A stretch of 5,666 nucleotides of DNA, taken from assembly GCA_018334735.1 (NCBI GenBank), contig JAGXLK010000201.1, forward strand, positions 1 through 5,666, in the 5' to 3' direction. The notes under the pieces are model-generated. The model saw nothing but the letters and a program-made list of their open reading frames with translations. It did no database searches and had not been told where the DNA came from. Origin of the DNA: Planctomycetota bacterium (GTDB lineage Bacteria > Planctomycetota > Brocadiia > SM23-32). The position numbers and the translations under genes are program-made. Of this stretch, positions 1 to 4,730 are shown in pieces (within the stretch, counting starts at the first letter, position 1; the number at the start of each line of letters is the position of its first letter).

Positions 1-1
1 G

Positions 2-766
2 GAGATCGTTGTTTTCGTATACGGCTGGGGCATCGAACCCCGTTGGATCCGCGTGCGTTCGATTGACCTTCCGACTGATAAACTTTCACACACGTCGTTA
101 CGTATTGTTCAGATTACCGATCTTCACTGCGAACGTAAGATACGAAACGCACCCGGGTTGCCCTTGATCATCAATCAACTCAGTCCAGACTTAATTGTCT
201 TCACCGGCGATGCTCTCAATAGTTACGAAGGACTCCCGATGTTCAAAAAAACGCTGGCATCTCTCGAAGCTCGTATTGGGAAATACGCATCCCTGGGAAA
301 CATGGATGTCCGTAACTGGAAAGAACATGACTTTTTCGGGGAGACGCTATTCGAGGTGTTGGACGGACGCTCTATCTCTCTGGAAAAAGAAACGGAGGCG
401 TTTTATGTGTCCGGTCTGAGCTATGGAGAAGAGGAGCGCTACGAGCAGGTGCTTTCTTCGGTACCAGAGAGCGTTTACAGCATTCTCCTCTGCCACACGC
501 CTGACCTCGCGGAGAAATTGCAGGATTTTAATATTGACCTCTACCTCGCCGGGCACACTCATGGAGGTCAAGTCAACTTACCCCTTTTGGGAACGCCCGT
601 GCTTCCACCGGGACTCAGTCGCAAATACTCGCGGGGCAGATACCGGATTGGAGACCTGACCCTGTATGTCAACCCGGGTATCGGCATGGAACAGGCCGCC
701 CCGCGCGTGCGTTTTGGGGTGCGGCCAGAAATCACCGTTTTCGACATTCATCCAGAGTCCCCGTGA
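2..766 (+). CDS. Calcineurin-like metallophosphoesterase, 5'-truncated by the window edge
   Basis: The reading frame is open from base 2 to the TGA at 764-766, giving 254 visible residues. The GTG at 53 is an internal valine codon: the 17 codons before it carry the YGWGIEP stretch that typically precedes the catalytic domain in the YkuE-like branch, so the true start lies off the left edge. The metal-binding motifs appear in the usual order: TDLH (Asp at 119-121, His at 125-127), TGD (Asp at 209-211), GN-M-D near 296-307, a CHTPD His near 494-496, and GHTHGGQ near 551-571. The C-terminus (VNPGIG followed by RPEITVF) fits the family's closing strands. The family uses a two-metal centre to hydrolyse phosphoesters or phosphodiesters; YkuE-type members are often membrane-associated, with substrates mostly unknown. 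The usual GNHD motif reads GNMD here. The gene converges on the isomerase-like gene. The family call is firm; the substrate is unknown. Confidence 0.9.
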   Translation, partial: EIVVFVYGWGIEPRWIRVRSIDLPTDKLSHTSLRIVQITDLHCERKIRNAPGLPLIINQLSPDLIVFTGDALNSYEGLPMFKKTLASLEARIGKYASLGNMDVRNWKEHDFFGETLFEVLDGRSISLEKETEAFYVSGLSYGEEERYEQVLSSVPESVYSILLCHTPDLAEKLQDFNIDLYLAGHTHGGQVNLPLLGTPVLPPGLSRKYSRGRYRIGDLTLYVNPGIGMEQAAPRVRFGVRPEITVFDIHPESP

Positions 767-862
767 GTTTCAAACCCTGTGGCAAAACTGCACTCCGAAG
801 ACAAGAAACCAGAGCTTTATTAACATTCGCAAGAAAAAAATCAACCTCCCTACCAAAAACGA
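767..862. other. Short convergent intergenic gap
   Basis: These 96 nt separate the stop codons of two converging genes, where a bidirectional terminator might be expected. There are A-rich stretches (around 831-840 and 854-859), but I found no convincing GC-rich stem followed by a T run on either strand. No small gene is supported. Confidence 0.5.
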
Positions 863-1654
863 TCAGTAACCCAGTTCGCGCAAAAAGTTCCGGCTTCGGG
901 CATTATCTTCCATCGGACTGTCCGTCATGTCCAGTTCAACGCCGAGCCAGCCGGTGTAGCCGACCGATTCCAGTGCGCGCACACAACCGGGAATGTCGAT
1001 TTTCAGGTTGCCTTCTCCCAACGGCATGAAACCCGGGGTGAGTGGATCCGGGCCGAAAATGCTGGTGTGGGCGTCTTTCAAATGCACGTGGCAAATCCGC
1101 TCGCCATAGTCCTGAATGGCCTTGATCGGATCGCCGCCGCCGGCCTGCAGGTGGGCCGTGTCCAGCACAAGTTGCAGATGCGGCGCTGCCTCGAGGATAC
1201 GATCGACTTCGTGCCGATTCTCGGCCAGGGTCCAGAGGTGGTTGTGCAGCCCGGTGGGGATACCGAACTCTTCCATGCTAATCTTAGCTTCCTCCTCGAG
1301 CTCAGCTGCTGCGTTTTCGAATACTTCATCCGGTATTCCTTCGATGCCGGTTTCGATCCGTTGTCCCGCACCGGACATATTAATAGTGGCACCGCACTCT
1401 TTGATCTTGCGCAACTTTTTGCGAACTTCGGCCCCGGAATTGATGCGAACCAACTCCAGGCCGGCCTCATCCAACATTCGCCTGACGGCATCGACGCCGC
1501 CAACGGATTCCACCCGGGTTCCCATTTCCACCCCTTCGTAACCCGCCTGCGCGACTTCATTCAGCACCTGCTGGCACCACTCGGGATCGTCACCGAGTGC
1601 CCGCTTCTTGAACGTCCAGGAAATTGTCCCACAACAGACTTTGTTTTTCCCCAT
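863..1654 (-). CDS. Sugar phosphate isomerase/epimerase-like TIM-barrel protein (IolE/xylose-isomerase-like)
   Basis: This is a complete 263-residue protein, the usual length for AP-endonuclease-2/xylose-isomerase-like TIM barrels. The N-terminus (GTISWT, then GYEGVEMGT at 38-46) matches the first strands of this superfamily, and the ISWT pattern resembles inosose dehydratase (IolE). Candidate metal and substrate residues are GLHNH at 135-139, LDTAH at 164-168, HVHLKD at 189-194, PLGEGN at 211-216 and GVELD at 238-242; in relatives, Asp165, His191 and Glu240 would bind the divalent metal. No signal peptide is visible, so it is probably cytoplasmic. The start has a good ribosome-binding site 7 nt upstream. 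Members isomerise, epimerise or dehydrate sugars and inositols. Beside a sulfatase, a role in sugar catabolism is plausible but inferred. The exact reaction cannot be assigned: no other inositol gene is visible, and the His-rich position 135-139 is only loosely IolE-like. Confidence 0.88.
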   Translation of the reverse strand: MGKNKVCCGTISWTFKKRALGDDPEWCQQVLNEVAQAGYEGVEMGTRVESVGGVDAVRRMLDEAGLELVRINSGAEVRKKLRKIKECGATINMSGAGQRIETGIEGIPDEVFENAAAELEEEAKISMEEFGIPTGLHNHLWTLAENRHEVDRILEAAPHLQLVLDTAHLQAGGGDPIKAIQDYGERICHVHLKDAHTSIFGPDPLTPGFMPLGEGNLKIDIPGCVRALESVGYTGWLGVELDMTDSPMEDNARSRNFLRELGY

Positions 1655-1834
1655 CGTTTCGTCCTTTCAGTATTCAGGGCATGAACTTCTCGTCCCTCGT
1701 CCAACACAGAACCGTGAAAAGGAAATGCATGGTAAAGCAAAAGGATTACACTTTTCTCTATCGTTTCGGGCACAGCATCTCTTCTACCTCATCAGCCTTT
1801 CTCAGATGTTACCAGCCCCAAGAGTATACCTATA
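1655..1834. other. Intergenic region between sulfatase and isomerase-like genes
   Basis: These 180 nt lie between the sulfatase stop and the isomerase-like start, both on the minus strand. Apart from the ribosome-binding site I found no convincing terminator hairpin, no well-spaced sigma70 promoter and no conserved small ORF. The gap is long for a tight operon, so co-transcription with the sulfatase is undecided. Confidence 0.5.
1662..1667 (-). promoter_or_regulatory. Ribosome-binding site of the isomerase-like gene
   Basis: Read on the minus strand the bases are AAAGGA, ending 7 nt before the ATG at 1654-1652. This is a strong Shine-Dalgarno match at normal spacing and supports the chosen start. 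Confidence 0.7.
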
Positions 1835-3202
1835 TCATCCCGCGTTGGGCAGATCATACATCGCCACGATATAGGGATGATCTTCATCGTATTCGGTAAG
1901 CGGCGTGGCATCTTCGACCCGGCCGATGGGACGGCAGTTCTCGCCCTCCATTTCTCGCGCACCATCGCCGAGGTCGCGGCGGGCTTCGCTGGCGATCTCC
2001 TGCAACTTTTCTACCACATGCGGATGCTCGGCAGAGACGTCGGTGGTCTCACCGATGTCATTTTCCAGATCGTAGAGTTCCTCCACATCCTCTCCCCCGC
2101 GGGAAACGTGGAGTTTCCAGTGTCCGGCCCTGACGGCCTGGAGATTTTCGACCCGGTAGAAATAGAACTCACCGTAGGGGCTTTCGGCATCGTCATCGCC
2201 GGCCATAAGGGATCGGATATTGTGGCCGTCGATGATCCGGTCGTCCGGCGGTTCCGTCCCCGCAATATCGGCAAAGGTTGGCAGGAAATCCATGGCGGTT
2301 GTCAGCTCTTCGCAAATGCTACCGGCAGGGATCTGTCCCGGCCAGCGCATTATGCACGGCAGACGCATGCCGCCCTCCCACGTGGTCCCTTTCGTGCCTC
2401 TCAACGGATCGTTGCTTCCGCCCCATTGGCCGGCTTTGCTTCCGTTGTCCGAGGTGAAGATAACCAGAGTATCTTCTTCCAGACCGAGACGCCGCAGTTC
2501 GTTCATCAGCACGTCGACGCTCCAGTCGATACACTCCACCGCGGCCCCGTATCGGCCGTTCTCCGACTGTTTCATGAATTGGTCGGGCGCAAAAAGCGGG
2601 AGATGCACGTACATGTGAGCAAAATACAGGAAGAAAGGCCTCTCCTGATTATCCCGGATGAAGCGGATGCATTCCTCAACGTATCGTTCGGTGAGCCCCG
2701 CCTGATCGGGTTGTTCCTGGATGACTTCCTCATCCCTTAGAAGCGGCAGAGGCGGTGCGTCCTCCCGTCGACCTTTCTGTCGGCCCATATCGTTGCTGTA
2801 GGGAAGTCCATAGTAACTGTCGAACCCGTGCCGGGTCGGCAGAAATTCCGGTTGATCGCCGCAATGCCACTTGCCAACCAGTTTCGTGGCGTATCCCTGC
2901 TCCTGCAGAAGTTCCGCCACCGTCACCTCCTCCTCACTGAGGCCCACGCCGTGGCCAGGGAACAGAACCCACGCGCCTTCGAAATTATCAAATCCAATGC
3001 GGCGCGGATAACAACCGGTCATCATTGCCCCTCGCGAAGGCGAACATACCGGAGCCGCCATGTAAAAATCCGTGAACCGCATTCCTTCTTCCGCCAGCCG
3101 GTCAAGCGCCGGGGTCTTGTTGCACCCCGATCCGTAACAGGCGAGATCGCCGTATCCCAGATCGTCACAGTTAATCAAAATTATGTTCGGTCTTTCACTC
3201 AT
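1835..3202 (-). CDS. Formylglycine-dependent sulfatase (arylsulfatase family S1), apparently cytoplasmic
   Basis: This is a complete 455-residue type I sulfatase of the alkaline-phosphatase fold. The N-terminal NCDDLGYGD (11-19) supplies the calcium-binding Asp13 and Asp14. The signature CSPSRGAMMTG (53-63) contains Cys53, which would be converted to formylglycine, and Arg57. GKWHCGD (110-116) supplies Lys111 and His113, His200 lies in YVHLP, TSDNG (250-254) supplies Asp252 and Asn253, and Lys271 follows in RGTKG. The C-terminal subdomain (about 330-455) carries the usual WKLH and ELYDLENDIGET segments, so it looks full-length and active. It would hydrolyse sulfate esters of sugars or aryl compounds after activation by FGE or anSME; neither maturase is in the window. 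Residues 1-10 lead straight into the first core strand, with no signal peptide, and an in-frame TAG at 3217-3215 rules out an upstream extension. The FLPTRHGFDSYYGLPYSND stretch (120-138) is arylsulfatase-A-like. Substrate and subfamily number cannot be assigned by eye. Confidence 0.95.
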   Translation of the reverse strand: MSERPNIILINCDDLGYGDLACYGSGCNKTPALDRLAEEGMRFTDFYMAAPVCSPSRGAMMTGCYPRRIGFDNFEGAWVLFPGHGVGLSEEEVTVAELLQEQGYATKLVGKWHCGDQPEFLPTRHGFDSYYGLPYSNDMGRQKGRREDAPPLPLLRDEEVIQEQPDQAGLTERYVEECIRFIRDNQERPFFLYFAHMYVHLPLFAPDQFMKQSENGRYGAAVECIDWSVDVLMNELRRLGLEEDTLVIFTSDNGSKAGQWGGSNDPLRGTKGTTWEGGMRLPCIMRWPGQIPAGSICEELTTAMDFLPTFADIAGTEPPDDRIIDGHNIRSLMAGDDDAESPYGEFYFYRVENLQAVRAGHWKLHVSRGGEDVEELYDLENDIGETTDVSAEHPHVVEKLQEIASEARRDLGDGAREMEGENCRPIGRVEDATPLTEYDEDHPYIVAMYDLPNAG

Positions 3203-3211
3203 GCTTGCGCA

Positions 3212-3216
3212 CTCCT
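3212..3216 (-). promoter_or_regulatory. Ribosome-binding site fixing the sulfatase start
   Basis: The minus strand reads AGGAG here, 9 nt before the ATG at 3202-3200. An in-frame TAG at 3217-3215 overlaps it, so no longer N-terminus is possible. This supports the lack of a signal peptide. Confidence 0.7.
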
Positions 3217-3233
3217 ATCTCAGCAAAAGCCGC

Positions 3234-3261
3234 ATTGTAACGGGCCGTCTGTCCGCGACAA
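3234..3261 (-). promoter_or_regulatory. Candidate sigma70-type promoter for the sulfatase gene
   Basis: On the minus strand TTGTCG (3261-3256) is followed after 16 nt by TACAAT (3239-3234). This is a good -10 and a fair -35, placed to give a leader of roughly 25 nt before the sulfatase ATG. If real, the sulfatase can be transcribed independently of the ankyrin gene. It is a motif match only, and sigma70 consensus in this phylum is assumed. Confidence 0.4.
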
Positions 3262-3304
3262 AATGACCCGCGGGAAAATGGTTGGCCACCCGAGGCAGAC
3301 GCTG

Positions 3305-3344
3305 GTTGTTGCCAACAGGGGCAAAAGGGACGGGGACCAACAAC
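3305..3344. repeat. Inverted repeat with G-rich loop
   Basis: GTTGTTG (3305-3311) is the exact reverse complement of CAACAAC (3338-3344), giving a 7-bp stem around a 26-nt loop. The loop holds three G runs (3318-3321, 3327-3329, 3332-3335). It lies between the ankyrin stop and the sulfatase start. No T run follows on the minus strand, so it is not a standard terminator. Function is unknown. Confidence 0.4.
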
Positions 3345-3387
3345 TTGCAGATCGACTGTGCTAATCAGGTGTCCTTTATGTCCCTTT
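3324..3387. repeat. Imperfect interrupted inverted repeat, possibly REP-like
   Basis: AAAGGGAC (3324-3331) pairs perfectly with GTCCCTTT (3380-3387). Just inside, GGGGAC (3332-3337) pairs mostly with GTGTCC (3369-3374) across a 5-nt bulge. Each arm is thus a doubled GGAC/GTCC unit. From memory, G-rich GGGAC units of this sort resemble REP-type intergenic elements associated with REP-associated tyrosine transposases. A single copy cannot establish that. Confidence 0.3.
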
Positions 3388-3399
3388 GGTTTCCTTACG

Positions 3400-4524
3400 T
3401 CACCTGGAGATCTTCCCGGCCCATTCGCGGGCCAATTTCTTCAACGCTTTCGGGTAGTCCGCTTTTTCGAATTTCTCCCGTGCTTCCTTCACTTCTTCCG
3501 ACCGTTCGAGATTTTCCAGCGCGACAATAAGTCCGGCCGAAGCATCCGGCGCAAACCGGTGGGACGGATGCGATTTCAGAAGCTTGCGAAAACTTTTGAC
3601 AGCTTTGCAATACCATTCTTCGCGCGAGGCCATTTCCTCAGATCTGGCACCGATGTGCAGAGCGCTCCGCCCCATACCCATCAGCGCATACGGCGCGAGC
3701 CAGGAGACGTGATCAGCCTCTTCCGCCAGCGAACGCCGGTAATGCTCATACGCGCCTTGCCAGTCACCCGCCCGCTTCATTTCACGGGTCTTGTGGTAGA
3801 CCGGCGGCGCGTTATGATGCAACGCGAGAACAATTACTTTTCCGTCTCGGACCAGGGGAATGGTAAGTTTCCTTCCCATAATCCACACGACAATTTCGTC
3901 ACAACGCTCAACAGCAATCACCCCTGAGAATTGCCGCACGCCATCTGGGACCCAGACGCATATACCGTCCATCCCCGGGAGCGTCTTAGAACCCCCCAAA
4001 TGCTCCTCTATAACATGCGCCGCATCGTCATTCCCCTTTCGAGCCGCGATGGCAACCGGATACCGTTCCCACCGGTCTCCGACAAGAGGATCAGCGCCTT
4101 TTTCCAGAAGAAGCTGGCAAACCTGCGCATTTCCGTTCCTGGCCGCGAAGTGGAGAGGCGTCAATTCGTTTTCGTCCCGGTTTTGAATATCAACCCCCTT
4201 TTCCAAAAGCAGGGATACCACTTCTGCGTGCCCCGAAGCGCAGGCAAGATGGAGAGCAGTCTTGCCCTCGGGACCCGAGGCGTTCAGATAGTCCGGATTT
4301 TGCTGAAGCAAACGCTCGGCCATTTCGATATTGCCACTTTGAACGGCTTCATGAAACTTTGCAACGGCCGGAATAGCCTCGCTTTTCTCTGCTTCAGTGA
4401 CAGCCCGTTCCGTCTGTCCTTTTTCGAACTGGCAACCCCAGAAGGCGAATACGAAAGCCACGCTCAATATCCCCTGGATAAACGCACAACGCAGAACAAC
4501 TTGCCGTTTGGATTTGCCCGTCAT
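3400..4524 (-). CDS. Ankyrin-repeat protein with signal/lipoprotein-like N-terminus and TPR-like C-terminus
   Basis: A 374-residue protein, numbered here from the preferred ATG at 4524-4522. Residues 1-12 are basic, 13-28 are hydrophobic, and a FWGC tetrapeptide ends at Cys31. This resembles a lipoprotein signal peptide, although Phe and Trp before Gly-Cys make a poor lipobox, so a plain signal peptide or membrane anchor is possible. Residues about 53-176 form roughly four ankyrin repeats; the clearest are GKTALHLACASGHAEVVSLL (87-106) and the ELTPLHFAARNGNAQVCQLL segment (120-139). A strand-rich stretch follows at about 187-237. The remainder (about 242-374) is helical with TPR-like features, such as GDWQGAYEHYRRSL (253-266) and a second helical hairpin at 304-340. 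Both repeat types bind proteins, so an envelope scaffold facing the periplasm is the likely role. No enzyme motif is visible. A longer start at 4554 would add ten residues but has poor ribosome-binding-site spacing. The precise function is not recognised. Confidence 0.8.
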   Translation of the reverse strand: MTGKSKRQVVLRCAFIQGILSVAFVFAFWGCQFEKGQTERAVTEAEKSEAIPAVAKFHEAVQSGNIEMAERLLQQNPDYLNASGPEGKTALHLACASGHAEVVSLLLEKGVDIQNRDENELTPLHFAARNGNAQVCQLLLEKGADPLVGDRWERYPVAIAARKGNDDAAHVIEEHLGGSKTLPGMDGICVWVPDGVRQFSGVIAVERCDEIVVWIMGRKLTIPLVRDGKVIVLALHHNAPPVYHKTREMKRAGDWQGAYEHYRRSLAEEADHVSWLAPYALMGMGRSALHIGARSEEMASREEWYCKAVKSFRKLLKSHPSHRFAPDASAGLIVALENLERSEEVKEAREKFEKADYPKALKKLAREWAGKISR

Positions 4525-4530
4525 GGTCGT

Positions 4531-4538
4531 TCTTCCTT
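4531..4538 (-). promoter_or_regulatory. Ribosome-binding site deciding the ankyrin-protein start
   Basis: The minus strand reads AAGGAAGA here; its AGGAAG core ends 7 nt before the ATG at 4524-4522. The alternative ATG at 4554-4552 has only an AGGG about two bases away. The internal ATG also puts the basic n-region right at the N-terminus, as expected for a signal peptide. Confidence 0.65.
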
Positions 4539-4560
4539 TTATGGGGCTCCGCATTTCCCT

Positions 4561-4588
4561 ATTGTAGTGAACATACCTGTCCCAAAAA
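4561..4588 (-). promoter_or_regulatory. Candidate promoter for the ankyrin-protein gene
   Basis: On the minus strand TACAAT (4566-4561) is a good -10 element, with a weak T-rich -35 (TTTTTG, 4588-4583) 16 nt upstream. Transcription would begin near 4554, at or inside the upstream ATG, which agrees with translation starting at 4524. This rests on motif matching only. Confidence 0.35.
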
Positions 4589-4622
4589 AACCTTTTTCAC
4601 GGCTCCGATTTCCGCTTCCACC

Positions 4623-4651
4623 TTGAAACGCAGATACGTCCCCCCTACTAT
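4623..4651 (+). promoter_or_regulatory. Candidate sigma70-type promoter for the URO-D-like gene
   Basis: TTGAAA (4623-4628), a 17-nt spacer and TACTAT (4646-4651) match the -35 and -10 hexamers at 5/6 and 4/6 with ideal spacing. The transcript would start near 4658 and have a leader of about 70 nt. It lies between divergent genes and is the best promoter match I found in the window. Confidence 0.5.
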
Positions 4652-4663
4652 TGTCGGGCAATA
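4649..4663. promoter_or_regulatory. Small palindrome overlapping the -10/start region (possible operator)
   Basis: TATTG (4649-4653) and CAATA (4659-4663) are perfect 5-nt inverted arms around a 5-nt centre. The site overlaps the putative -10 and the predicted transcription start, where a repressor would block polymerase. The arms are short, so chance occurrence is possible. Confidence 0.3.
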
Positions 4664-4666
4664 TTC

Positions 4667-4689
4667 GCGTTGCACACTCGGTGCAACGC
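4667..4689. promoter_or_regulatory. Perfect 9-bp palindrome with 5-nt spacer (operator or leader hairpin)
   Basis: GCGTTGCAC (4667-4675) and GTGCAACGC (4681-4689) are exact reverse complements separated by ACTCG. It begins three bases after the smaller palindrome, which has the same 5-nt spacing. As DNA it could be a dimeric repressor operator just downstream of the promoter. As RNA it would form a stable hairpin in the URO-D-like leader. A run of nine T (4701-4709) follows after 11 nt, too far for a standard intrinsic terminator. Confidence 0.55.
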
Positions 4690-4730
4690 CGGCCAGTTAG
4701 TTTTTTTTTGCAGAAAAAGTTGAGACTGAA

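Noticed and set aside
53..55. GTG as the start codon of the metallophosphoesterase
   Set aside because: The frame is open upstream to base 2, and those codons encode a family-typical stretch, so this is an internal codon of a truncated gene.
1067..1684. Plus-strand open frame of 205 codons
   Set aside because: It is antisense to the isomerase-like TIM-barrel gene and runs into its upstream region, with no domain and no ribosome-binding site of note.
1877..2740. Long + strand open frame of 287 codons opposite the sulfatase
   Set aside because: It lies entirely antisense to a sulfatase with all catalytic motifs intact, and its product shows no recognisable domain. It is a shadow of the codon structure of the real gene.
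3304..3335. G-quadruplex on the + strand
   Set aside because: Only three runs of three or more G are present; a fourth could come only from a GG pair, so a stable four-tract quadruplex is not supported.
3358..3927. Plus-strand open frame of 189 codons, and another at 3931-4626
   Set aside because: Both are antisense to the ankyrin-repeat gene, whose repeats are unmistakable. Their products are Arg/Pro/Phe-rich and show no family features.
4552..4554. Upstream ATG as start of the ankyrin-repeat protein
   Set aside because: Its ribosome-binding site is badly spaced and the candidate transcription start coincides with it. The ATG at 4524-4522 has a well-spaced AGGAAG and a better signal-peptide n-region.
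4667..4709. Standard rho-independent terminator
   Set aside because: The stem is good, but the T run begins 11 nt after it, and no + strand gene upstream needs terminating here.
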